Shown piece by piece: positions 22,401 through 33,229 of a stretch of DNA of 64,000 nucleotides (positions are counted from its first letter, which is position 1; every line of letters begins with the position of its first letter). The DNA lies in contig OZ014421.1 in the NCBI GenBank assembly GCA_963965975.1, positions 6,935,413 through 6,999,412 of the forward strand. The letters run 5' to 3'. This DNA comes from Xestospongia bergquistia. Lineage: Eukaryota > Porifera > Demospongiae > Haplosclerida > Petrosiidae. The translations under genes were made by a program, and so were the position numbers. The notes below the pieces were generated by a model, which was not told the DNA's origin, did no database searches, and saw only the letters and a list, made by a program, of their open reading frames with translations.

Positions 22401-25400
22401 CTCCATTTGATTGGTTCTGATTTTGACTTAATTCATCAAGTGTACGTTGTAAACTGTCAATAGTTCGTCTAATGAGAATACATTAATATACAGTATATCA
22501 GAGCTAACAATAGAGGGAATTTATTATTATTATTATATTGAAACTGAAAGATGTATCCTATCATTAGTAATTATATTACAGACATCATAATATAAACAAT
22601 TATTACTAACAGGAGGACAATGATATAGCTGCCATTAGTACATAGTGCTATAGTTACAGAACACAATGTTCTTTTGGACAGCACTATATTATAAATACAT
22701 TAATTTTATAATATAACATACTCTGAATGTTCCAGAAGTATATTTTTCTCTTTTATTTGCTGTTCCAAGTCATCAATTTGAGCTTGAAGGTCTCCATTCT
22801 ATATAACAAAGATTTAATTGCTACATTTGTGATGAACTCTACTTACTTCTTGACGTAATCTCTCTAACTCTCTCCTCAAGGCTTCATTCTCTCCTCTCAA
22901 TTGAGCAATCTCACTTCTCAAATTTCTAGCAGCAGCTATAAATAGTTGAAGTAATCATAATTATTATTATGATAATATAATTAATACCTTCCTTTTGTTC
23001 TAATTGTTGTGTTAAAGTTTCTATTGTATTTTGTAATACACCCTAATATAAAGTATGTCAATATTATTTACTAAATAAATTAACACTTACCTTTTCTGCT
23101 GCATGAGCTGTTGTAGCTTGTAATAATCTCTCCTCTGTGTCCTGTAACATATATATATATTAAAGGAGGAATTAGGAGGGAATTGTAACTTACAGTTAAC
23201 TTTCTTTGAAGTTCTTCAATTGCTTGTCTCAGTTGTGCTATCAATTCATCTTTAGCCACTAAACTAGACTGAGCATCATTCTAACCCGAAATAAAACCAG
23301 TTAAACAAGTTTGACCAGCTTTCAATACAAGTTCTCACTTTAAGTTTAGTCTCTTGTTTCAATTGTTCTCGTAACTGCTCAATTTCGCTAGTAAGTTGAG
23401 TTACTTGACTAGATATCTAAACACGTCATAAATTACATTAATTAAATAGATTATGATAGGGATTACCTCTTGTGCATTAATGTTAGTACTGTGAGCTGCA
23501 GTCCTAGCAGCTGACAAAGCTTTATCTTTTTCTGCTAGTTCTGCTCTCAATTGAGAGAGCTGTGCTTTTAAATCAGCCAACTAGAAAATATAATAAATAA
23601 TATTATTTTATATTGACATTTAAATATACCTCATTTTCTTTTTGTTGAAGTCGTCTCTTTAAATTCTAAAGTAATACAATTAAATAATTATAATTATTAT
23701 ATTATCTCATTACTGACTTCAATCTCTTCATCTCTGTCTCTAACAGTTCTTTCTAGTCCATTAATTTGTGATCTTAATCTCTCCAGTTCATCTTGAAGAT
23801 CTCTTATTTTCCTTCTCAAATCCTTTATAGAAATAATATAATTTTATATTCTATTATAAAGTAGCACGCCTTACTTCCATCTCTCGTTCTTTTTCAAGAC
23901 ATTCTTCTTCTTTGGCTGCTAATCTGTTCCTAAGTTGTTCAGCTGTATCTGTTACTTCTCTTAACTGACGTTGTAGTTCTCTTAACTGACGATTGAGTTC
24001 AAGTATCTCTCTGTCTCTTTGTCTCAGAAGTTCATCTTTCTCTTCTAGAGTAGCCTAAATAGAGAGGCTAGCATGAGGTTACTTGAAGACAACATTCATA
24101 CTTTAAGTTTGTTGATTTCATCTGTAAGAGTCTGCATTTGTTGAGCATGTTCTGTTGCCATGGCAGCCATTTTGTTTGTAGCTCGCAGAATTTCTAATTC
24201 AAGTTCTTGAATTTTACGATCTTTAAGTTCATTAGTTTTTTGTGCATTTTCCAATTCAGATATTGTTTGAGCTAACTCTTCTTCTAATATCTTTAACTAC
24301 ATTTATAGAGAAAGGATTAATAACAACTAGTTAATTATAAATGACTCACTTTATTTCCAAAATAATCTTCTGTTTGTACACCAACATTTTTATGAGGTAC
24401 TATAGACTGATGAGGGAAGGTATCAGTTGTCATAGAAACACAAAAAAATGTACCTTTTGAGTGGAAGTTTCATTTAACTGTCTCATTAACTCATTGACCT
24501 CTTCTTCTAACTGCTGTGCTCTTAACTCTTCTTCCTCCTACAGAGAGAGGAATTTGGAAGTCTAAAATTTGAAATGACTTACAGCTTGTTGTTGAGCTTC
24601 TTCAAATTTTATTTGATATTGTTGTAATTCCTACAAATGTTACAAGTATTTTGTGATAATAGTAAACACATACTTGATGGAGTCTCCTTGAAGAATCTTG
24701 CAATTGAGGCACTTCAGATGCTGTCTTTGTCACTTCAGCTAATTCATTCTCAAGCTGTTCATACATTTAGATACAATATTACAACAAATAACTTACCTCT
24801 GCTATTCTTGACTCTAGTGAATCTAGAGCATGTCTGATGTAGGATAGAGTAGTTAATATGTCTCTAGGGAATGAACTTACTTGGCATCTCTTAGTAACAT
24901 TTCTCTGTCAGCTATCTCTTGTTTCATTTCATCCACTTGAACATTGAGTTGAATGTTCTATACCAGACAAGTCATGTGACAATCACATGACTATCATGTG
25001 ACTAACCATTTCCCAGTCTTCATTTGATTCTCCATATCTTTTACGAAGAGCTTCCTCTAAATGATAAATGCGAAGCTTTAAACCAAAATTCTCTTTCTTT
25101 AACTCTTGAAGTTGCTAGAGAAACCGGTAAAGATGACATCATAATGACATCATTATGAACGCACTGTTTCCTGGTCACGAAGGGATCGTACCCGATGTGG
25201 TGATATCCGCCCACTACTTGTTAAATTTGGTCTAGTCCCTGTTACTAAATAGTTATTAAAAGTTAATGAGAGGAGGTGTGGTACCTGTTGTGTCAATATC
25301 ACTGATAATTGATGATGTTATATCATTATCTGATTTACTCTCTGATAATGGCAGTGTCCTAGTTATTAACAGTTATTACATCAGATATTATATATAATTG

Positions 25401-25523
25401 ATAATAAAATTAATGTAGTATTTATAATACCTCATATATAATACATTATCTATGTTCTATCACTTACAGTCCATCATGAGATCGTCCTAGATAACTAGTA
25501 TCTTCCATGTCTTCTGACAACAT
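19406..25523 (-). CDS. CDK5RAP2/centrosomin-family coiled-coil protein with CM1 motif
   Basis: About thirty short minus-strand exons run from ATG at 25523-25521 (MLSEDMEDTSYLGRSHDG) to TGA at 19408-19406. Close to the N terminus lies SLRDQET followed by QLQELKKENFGLKLRIYHLE and EEALRKRYG: this is the CM1/Cnn_1N motif that binds and activates gamma-tubulin ring complexes in CDK5RAP2, myomegalin and Drosophila centrosomin. Almost everything after it is heptad-rich coiled coil (EERLHV, LKEQLAQARRKISELERQ, RLQEELDRLRSEIARLQAQL and so on), interrupted by serine-rich linkers around 20950-21200 and 19880-20080. The last exon ends ESKNLLKKRQTQS. The likely place of action is the centrosome or spindle pole. 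Family assignment rests on CM1; orthology to one vertebrate paralogue cannot be claimed. The gene is divergent from DHX40, with 78 bp between start codons. Confidence 0.85.
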
Positions 25524-25601
25524 TGTCTCCTCACACAAAAACGTTTGTCCCGCCTTGTAGTGGGCGTGGTTAATGGGGGTGGAGCTAAAGACTTGGTCAA
25601 A
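25524..25601. promoter_or_regulatory. 78-bp bidirectional promoter interval (centrosomin-like / DHX40)
   Basis: Start codons of two head-to-head genes are 78 bp apart. The interval holds GTGGGCGTGG and GGGGGTGGAG G-rich boxes and no TATA box. Both 5' UTRs and the shared promoter must fit here, or transcription starts inside the neighbouring gene. Confidence 0.6.
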
Positions 25602-27773
25602 ATGGCTACCAAAGGCGAACCACTACCAATAAGCAAATATCAAGACGAGCTCGTTAAAGCTGTACAAAATAATAAATGTATTATAATTACTGGAGAGACG
25701 GGATGTGGTAAAACAACGCAATTACCTCAATATCTCCATAAAGCTGGTCTCAGTGATAAAGGAGTGATTGCTGTCACTCAGCCTCGACGTATGGCAGCCA
25801 TCTCTGTAGCCCACAGAGTCTCAGAAGAATTAGGTTGTCAACTAGGTCGACAAGTAGGCTATAAAGTACGATTTGATGACAATACATCACCAGATACAAA
25901 AATAAAGTACATGACAGATGGATGTCTGCTACGAGAGTTACTAGAAGATCCTGTCCTATCACTGTATAATGTGATTGTATTAGATGAGGCTCATGAACGT
26001 AGTTTAGCCACTGATGTTCTATTTGGTCTTATGAAACAGCTCCTACAACAAGACATCACAACACGTAAATCACCACTTCAACTCGTCATTATGTCAGCAA
26101 CGTTAGATGTCCAAAAATTCTCCGATTTTTTCGATAAAGCACCAATTTTTACTATCCCAGGACGAGTATATCCAGTGACTATACATTACACTAGTACTGA
26201 CAGTACCTTTGATCCTAATAAATTGACTTACATCTCTCAAATTCCAAGAGTTGTTATGGATATCCACTTGGATCATGATCCAGGAGATATCCTGGTCTTT
26301 CTAACAGGACAACATGAGATAGAGACTACTTGTGATAAACTCTTTAAAGCTGCTGAAAACATTGACTATAGTTATGATGTAGTTAGCAGAAAAGTCAAAG
26401 GTATGGCCATTTTACCACTGTATGGTTCACTACCAACAGAATATCAACAGAGAGTATTTCAACCGACAGAGAAAGGTGTTCGTCGTGTTATAGTGTCCAC
26501 AAATATTGCAGCAACTTCAGTTACTGTCAATGGAGTTGTCTATGTCATTGATTGTGGTTATGTCAAACAACTCACTTACAATCCACGTACTGGCCTTGAT
26601 ATATTAGAAATTGTATCCATTTCTAAGTCTGAGGCTGCCCAACGAGCCGGCAGAGCAGGTCGTACTGCACCAGGTCAATGTTATCGACTGTACAGTGAGG
26701 CTTATCACAACAGTTTAATAGAGAACACTGTTCCTGAGATACAGAGAGCTAGTCTAACTAGTGTAATACTTGATTTGAAATGTATGGGCATATCAAATGT
26801 TATTGAGTTCCAATATTTAGATCCTCCTGAAGAACGAATGATACTGGAAGCATTAAAACAACTCTACTATTTTGAGGCTATCAATATAGAAGGCAAAGTC
26901 ACTGAACTAGGAAAACAGCTGGTAGAATTTCCACTTCAGCCTAGTCTTGCTAGAGTTCTCTTACGCTCTCAACAGCTCCACTGTGAAGAGGTAGCACTTC
27001 CTATTGTAGCTATGTTATCAGTAGAGAATGTCTTTATAAGACCCAGCACTAAGCAACAAGCAGAAGAAGCTCTTGAAGCTCGCAAGACACTTGAAGTAGC
27101 TGGTGGTCAAACAAATGACTTTGCTACACTTCTAGCTATATATCAAAAAGCTACAGAGAGTGGTCAGCAAAGAAGATGGTGTCATGATCATTATATACAC
27201 TGGAGAGCAGTTAAAACAGCTCAGAGCATAGTTCAACAATTACAAACTATTCTCTCACGTCAAACAGTACAATCAGAGACAGATCATAATCTACTCTCTA
27301 CATCACTTAGTGAGCGATTACGTCAATCATTATGTTATGGGCTGTTCTGTAATGCAGCAAGATTAGGACCAAGTAGAAGAAACTTTAGAACAATGGATGG
27401 ACATAGTACAGTAGCATATATTCATCCTGGCTCTGTTTTATTTGGACAAGAAGAGTCACTAGATTGGGTCATATATCATGAGATAGTGGATACTGCAAAG
27501 ACATATATCAGAACATTATGTCCAGTAAGATATGCTTGGTTAAAGGACTTGTTACCTCGTCTTCATGAAGTGGATGTCTACAAGTTAAGTGACTGTGAAA
27601 AACGGAGACAAAGTATTGGAGAAGGTGGGGTTGATGAGTTGGAGTTACCAGCAGTTAAGAAACCGGCTCTTGACAAGGAGGAAAGAGAAGAAGTGACAAA
27701 GAAGTTACAAGAGAAAGCAGATGCAGCACGTAATCGTTATTTAGCTAGAAAGACACTAAATAAATCTGTTTAA
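25602..27773 (+). CDS. DHX40: DHX40-type DEAH-box RNA helicase
   Basis: A single uninterrupted exon of 723 codons from ATG at 25602; the frame is open upstream but without an earlier ATG. Helicase motifs in order: GETGCGKT (I), TQPRRMAA (Ia), DEAH in VIVLDEAHERSL (II), SAT (III), FLTGQHEIE (IV), STNIAATS (V), QRAGRAGR (VI). They are followed by the winged-helix, ratchet and OB-fold region with LDPPEERMILEALKQLYY, LSVENVFIRPS and HPGSVLFGQEESLDWVIYHE. Similarity runs the whole length with human DHX40 (779 residues) and is closer to it than to DHX15. The family unwinds RNA; DHX40's own substrate is poorly defined. Absence of introns is unusual next to intron-dense neighbours. The stop lies 11 bp from the stop of SURF2 on the other strand. 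Confidence 0.93.
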   Translation: MATKGEPLPISKYQDELVKAVQNNKCIIITGETGCGKTTQLPQYLHKAGLSDKGVIAVTQPRRMAAISVAHRVSEELGCQLGRQVGYKVRFDDNTSPDTKIKYMTDGCLLRELLEDPVLSLYNVIVLDEAHERSLATDVLFGLMKQLLQQDITTRKSPLQLVIMSATLDVQKFSDFFDKAPIFTIPGRVYPVTIHYTSTDSTFDPNKLTYISQIPRVVMDIHLDHDPGDILVFLTGQHEIETTCDKLFKAAENIDYSYDVVSRKVKGMAILPLYGSLPTEYQQRVFQPTEKGVRRVIVSTNIAATSVTVNGVVYVIDCGYVKQLTYNPRTGLDILEIVSISKSEAAQRAGRAGRTAPGQCYRLYSEAYHNSLIENTVPEIQRASLTSVILDLKCMGISNVIEFQYLDPPEERMILEALKQLYYFEAINIEGKVTELGKQLVEFPLQPSLARVLLRSQQLHCEEVALPIVAMLSVENVFIRPSTKQQAEEALEARKTLEVAGGQTNDFATLLAIYQKATESGQQRRWCHDHYIHWRAVKTAQSIVQQLQTILSRQTVQSETDHNLLSTSLSERLRQSLCYGLFCNAARLGPSRRNFRTMDGHSTVAYIHPGSVLFGQEESLDWVIYHEIVDTAKTYIRTLCPVRYAWLKDLLPRLHEVDVYKLSDCEKRRQSIGEGGVDELELPAVKKPALDKEEREEVTKKLQEKADAARNRYLARKTLNKSV

Positions 27774-27784
27774 TTTATAAAATA

Positions 27785-28677
27785 TCAAATTTGAACATAT
27801 TTTCCATTCAACATAACAACAGTAGCACTACTAGTCTGTTTTGTATTTAATCTTCTTTTCCTCTGAAGTATCAACTTCTTTCTTTTACTTAATGGCTAAT
27901 ACAAAGATATAAAAAATATACTTTTATTTACACTTACCATTTTATCCAAAGATGTATCTTTAGCTGTTTTTCGTTTCCGCTCTACAATGGAGTATTCATA
28001 TTAAAAAAAAAGAAAATGAGCTTAAATTACCAGTGATAATAGGGGGCGACTCTAAAGAGGGAGAATCCATTACATCAGTGTCGTCTTTAGGCATCATCTC
28101 ACTCTCCTCCTCTTCACTGACATCTTCATTTGTTGTAAGTCTAACTTTTGGATTAATTTCTGATACCAGTTCTTTCTTACCAGCCTCAACTAAAAATTAT
28201 ACTTGATATTCAGTTAAAAATAAAAATACTTACAGTCTTCCTTTGCATTTATATATTTTCTACCTGCAATGTGTTTCTCAACATGACTAGGAATACGATT
28301 AATATATTTCCCAGTTAAACAACAAAACAACTGATTCCTACAATTACATGAATGTTATATATATCCATAATTATAATAATGTTATATCAATGTGTTGTTT
28401 ATAATTACTTTCTCTTTTCACTGGGTACTATAAATGGTCTGAATGACTCGTAGTCGAAATATGAATCTTGTTTCAACTTCTGGAATTTTTTTCCTTTCAC
28501 ATAACTTTGAACAACCTCAACACGACAGGGCATTTCATGTCCACTTAACTGACAACATATCTAGATATATTATTATATTATACATATGATATAGTATATT
28601 AGTCTCACTCTTTTAGTTCCATAGTTCAGTGTCAGCTCTGGAAATGAAGCTAATAACTGCTGTAACTGCTCCTCCAT
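27785..28677 (-). CDS. SURF2: SURF2 (surfeit locus protein 2)
   Basis: Minus-strand gene with short introns, from ATG at 28677 (MEEQLQQLLASFPELTLNYG) to TGA at 27787-27785. Matches to SURF2 in order: CCQLSGHEMPCRVEVVQSYV, then KGKKFQKLKQDSYFDYESF with RPFIVPS, NQLFCCLTGKYINRIPSHVE with KHIAGRKY, an acidic serine-rich middle, and a basic tail PLSKRKKLILQRKRR. The conserved Cys/His residues in the two blocks are present. SURF2 is a small nuclear/nucleolar protein linked to ribosome biogenesis and 5S RNP handling; that role is from family knowledge. The gene is convergent with DHX40 (11 bp) and divergent from the next gene (100 bp between ATGs). Confidence 0.9.
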
Positions 28678-28777
28678 TCACACGTGGGTTTATAGTATCC
28701 TGACGTATACTGATTTCGTTCGGAATTTTATGGGTGGGGCTGGATGTGCAGTTATTGGTTATCGCAAATTGTAAATA

Positions 28778-30713
28778 ATGTCTAAAAAACGAGTCTGGTG
28801 TCCAAAAAAGAGCGTCCCCAGTCCTGAAGATAGCTGTGAAGATACCAGTACAGTTCAATCAGCGTATCCAAGAAGGAGAACAGCCAAAATTGAGAGAAGA
28901 AAAGAGCCTACAGTCGATGTAAGGAGAGCTGTTACCAGTGCACTGCCAGAAAAACCTCATCATCAAAAGAAAGACAATGGATACAGTACAATTGAAAGTG
29001 TATCATATAATAATTTAGATCTTTATGACCATATTCAACCAAAGCCATCAAGTAATGCACTGTGTGGTTGGAGACAAAATGAACATGCTAAATTTAAAGG
29101 TGATATTGGAAGCTTTTTCTCAACAGTTAGAGATAATCTGCAAAGCCGAGAAATATCCAGTCGACTTTACTCTTCCAGATTAAGTTCTCGATTAAATCGC
29201 AAGAGAGATCAGTACTGTTTTCAACATTTAGATAATGTTGAAGATTATCTTGTGTCATACAACACTCATTGTTCTTATAGCTACTTAGTCCTCAAGAAAA
29301 ATTCAACAACAGAAGAAGAGGAACAGCAAGACAGCACTTGTGAAACATTACCTTTAACAAGTGTCTTTCATACTAAGAAAGTCAGAGAGAGACCTACATT
29401 AGTACCAAGGACATCTACTGCTTCATCTGAACCCAAACCTTACTTTGTTGAACAATCTCATCTTCAAAGTTTAGCATTTCGTTTAGGAATTCAAGAATCA
29501 ATTCGAGAGCCTCAGCTTCTACAGTCTCCTCATCCAACACCTCCCTCTATCACAAAGAGAAGAAATGACAAGATTGTAGGTTTAGAAATAGCTCCACAAC
29601 AAACCAAAGGGTAAGAGATTTACACAAATCATTTGAAAAGCTGACATGAAAATTACTTTTTCTTTGCACATAGACCAGAAGCCAAGTCCTCTAATGCAAC
29701 AACACAGGTTAGTATCTGTCTTCTTCTTTAATACAAGATCATATTGTATTTCACTCTAGAAATCAAAGCAATCTACAAGACGGTCTAAACAAAGCAGTGA
29801 CTCACATCATTTTCCATCACTAACCAAAGCACATCCAAGAACTTCTACAATATCTCTTACAAAATATCTTCATATCAACACCAAGAAACAAGACAAAAAT
29901 GGAGCAGATAATAAACAAAATGATTTAGAGGTTCTGGAATGTGATTCTGGTTCATATTTATCAAGTTCATCCAGTAATTTGGTAGAGGATCAGACACGGG
30001 AACAGGATACAACAAAGCATGACTCTTCTTGGCCAACATTTCTTGCAGTAGATTCTAATGATGGCAGTGTAGATAAAAATGAGCTCATTCGTAGAAAAGC
30101 TAACTCTTTAGGTCTCCTCTCACACAAATGGGCAAAAAACTTTGTAGAGAGAGGATTTATGAATGGGTATCTCCCTCGTAAATTGTATTATGATTACTCT
30201 CGTCCTGTGACAAGAGATAATGCAAGAGATGAAGAAAGTCAACAGAGCACAGTTACTAAAGATAACAATGTATCATCAAGGACTACTAAACATAGTGGTG
30301 GTTTGGCACAGACTGATTCTCATACTGATAGAACTGGGGCTCAATCTCGTACTGGAGCTAAGTCTCGTACTGGGGCTCAGTCTCGTTCTGACAAATTACA
30401 TCAATTAGAGACAGTTTATGGATCAAAAAGACATCATGTTTCATCATCAGCTGCTACTACTAAATTAAATAGAATTGATTCAAATAAATTACAACAAAGT
30501 ACTAAAGGAAAGACTGGAGTTATATCTCGTCCACCTAGCCGCTCTGTTAGTCTTCCAACAGGAAAGAAAAATGAACAGATTTATAACCAGTCAAATAGCA
30601 GACCTCATCTCATGACTAAAGGATGGCATGTTGAAGGAGAGAAATGGAGAACAAATGACTTATATAACATAACTCCAAAATTATCTTTGTCAAGGAGGAG
30701 AGAACATTATTAA
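28778..30713 (+). CDS. Unrecognised 606-residue basic, serine-rich protein
   Basis: Three exons (28778-29610, 29674-29707, 29760-30713) join in frame to 606 codons from ATG at 28778. I do not recognise a family. It is rich in Ser, Thr, Arg, Lys and Gln with little predicted order. Features: an N-terminal basic stretch (PRRRTAKIERRKEP), a short ordered-looking block WRQNEHAKFKGDIGSFFSTV, a segment HLQSLAFRLGIQESI, a second block ANSLGLLSHKWAKNFVERGF followed by MNGYLPRKLYYDY, then a small tandem repeat RTGAQSRTGAKSRTGAQSRS. No signal peptide or membrane span is seen. The two ordered blocks would be the best handles for a remote homology search. Confidence 0.75.
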
Positions 30714-30781
30714 TATAATTCACTTAGATTTTATTTATCATCCCTTTTATAAATTTGTATAATAAATAACAAAGATTTAAT

Positions 30782-31800
30782 TTATAACAATATACACAAT
30801 ACACTTGAGGTACTATTAGTTCTACTCTGTTGTATTTGAGGTAGAGGCTCAACTCTCATCTTCTCTATCTCCCTAGTAGTTGATATATTTGCAATAGATT
30901 TACGTTTTTTTAGAGCTTTGAAAGAAAAAAGGAATACCAAATAATTATTATATTTATCATTTAATAATACCTTTTATATACAAGTCTCTATTATAACTAG
31001 CTGGATTGGTAGGTATCCTGTAATAAACAGATAATGACATACAATAAGGTATTATTAATATTTACCCATCAACTTCTTTACATGGTTTTAGAGTAGTTTG
31101 AAATACAGCATATACAGGTCTGGAGTTAAATATGTGTGTCTTGATATCATTACTGAGTGTTGTCCCTTACCTGTGATCTGATATTTTAATAGATGGACTG
31201 CTATCATAATCACATCCAACTACTTTATTTTGTGATGAAGCACGAAACAAGATTCGATCCTGTTTGCAGTGATCATGTGATTCTCATGTGATTATTAATA
31301 CTTACAGTCCAAGAGGGTACACGAGCTAACTCAGATGTGTCATAGACATCTTGGTTTAAGTCATACTTGTAAGTTGGAGGAAAGTTAATTGGCTGTTCAG
31401 AGAATCCTTCAAATACATTACCTATAATATTATTATAATGTGTTATTATATTAATAGTCCATTAATACCTGCTAGTATCTCTCGTGTTAGTTGATCATGA
31501 AGTAGTAAAGACTATGAATATAATAATTATTGTAATAGAATTCAATTTACTGACTATCCAGTTTTTGTTTTTAATTGCTTCATCAACTACATTTCTCTCT
31601 AATTCAACACGATAATTGAAATCTCCACACCAAAAAATAAAGTCATGATTTTGTATTAGTTCTATAACAAACACAATAACAACAATAACTAGTACTAATT
31701 TATTATATTACTAACTGTTTGATTTGAGTCCAGTAAATGTCATATTAGCCATTATTTTCTGCATATCAGAGTTTCTTTCAATTGTATTATAAAAACCAGC

Positions 31801-31834
<34 letters not shown>

Positions 31835-33091
31835 TAAACATTAGGCAATTATTCATTTACCAGTAAAATGAGATGTGATGAATACAAAAGTTGAACCAAA
31901 TAATTTCAAACGAATACTAACACTTCCTTTAGTTTTAATAGTAGAGACAGGACGTGTAGCAAAACTACAAGACAATATATCTATTACAAGATATCATATA
32001 TAATGTGTATAATGAAGAGATCCTACCAGAACAATACCATATAAGGTCACGACGTAAGAACACACAAAGATACAAACAACCTAAAGATGATGAGTGAATG
32101 AGGACATGAGATGGACCAAGTGTTTGTTGAAGAGATAGCTCCCATTCTGATCTATTTTATAATATCTTATAGAATATGATATTGATATGGAGAGACATGT
32201 ACTGACCTGTCAGGAGTAGATTCTTGTGTCCCTACAATAATTAAATCTGATACTCTCTCTTGAGAGAGAGGTAGAAGAAAGTCATCGAGACAAATTGAAA
32301 TGTCCTATAGAAAAAGTCAATACTCCATTCCTGACCATTCCATTCTCATATTCTCATTCTATGATAATTAAAATCCATTCTGTTCCATTCCCAAATATTC
32401 ATACCTTTTCTTCATGCATGTTCCAAGTACCCACATAAACTTGTAATGTACGGTCTGGTAATATATTTTCTAACATTGCTACATAATCACAGTTACTACC
32501 AGGAGATGAACCTCCTTTACGAAGAGCACGAGTTGAAAGTGGAGGAAGAGGAGAGGAAAGACTTGATTGTGTTTCAGATGGAGATCTTGAGGGTATTTTA
32601 CTTAAAACTGGTTGCGTATTAAAAGAATTATGTAATGGAGTTATATTTATTGTTCCATCCAATGGTACTAATTGATGATGTCTATATTGTGTACTTATAT
32701 CAAGTAATGGGGTCATATAATGAGATAGAGGTAATAATTGTATTGGGACAGTTGATTGAGGTGGTCTAAATAACGTCTCATCTCCTTCAGAGTCAGTGCT
32801 ACTGCTGTCTTCGTGTTTTTTATGAACTTTAACTTTAGATGAAACGTTATTTGGATGTTGGACGGAATTCAAAGTAAGAGTTAGTGCATCTGGAGTACGT
32901 CTAGATCTATTTCTATGATGGCTAAATTCATTTGATTGATTTCCTAGTTGTTCTCTGATCATTGGTTTACGTTCAGAATTAACTTGTTGAGATATTTTAT
33001 TGAAATCTTCTGATGACTGATCACTGGCAGTAGGATCACGATCAGAACAGTCGCCATTTCTTCTTGATCTCACAAAAACTCTCTTAGCCAT
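30782..33091 (-). CDS. INPP5E: INPP5E, phosphoinositide 5-phosphatase of the cilium
   Basis: Minus-strand gene with a long first exon (33091-32402) encoding a disordered, Ser-rich N terminus, then short exons for the 5-phosphatase fold. Catalytic motifs: [12 protein letters not shown] at entry, [16 protein letters not shown] (metal/phosphate site), PSWTDRILFR, and SDHRPVYAVF. The protein ends [12 protein letters not shown], so the last four residues form a CaaX box, as in human INPP5E (ending CSVS). Human INPP5E removes the 5-phosphate from PI(4,5)P2 and PI(3,4,5)P3 at the ciliary membrane. A terminal Leu normally favours geranylgeranylation over farnesylation. The gene is convergent with the unrecognised gene at 28778 (68 bp). 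Confidence 0.9.
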
Positions 33092-33229
33092 GGATATAAG
33101 TACCAGTTACCATAGCAATGATTAAACAATAAACTATGAATATCATTAACACTTCATAAACACTCGTACTAATAAAATTTAATTATTATTAGTTTTTGGT
33201 AATTATAATAATAATAATAATTATTATTA

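Noticed and set aside
25545..25601. N-terminal extension of DHX40 (reading from a TTG)
   Set aside because: The frame is open but has no ATG before 25602, and animal genes rarely start at TTG.
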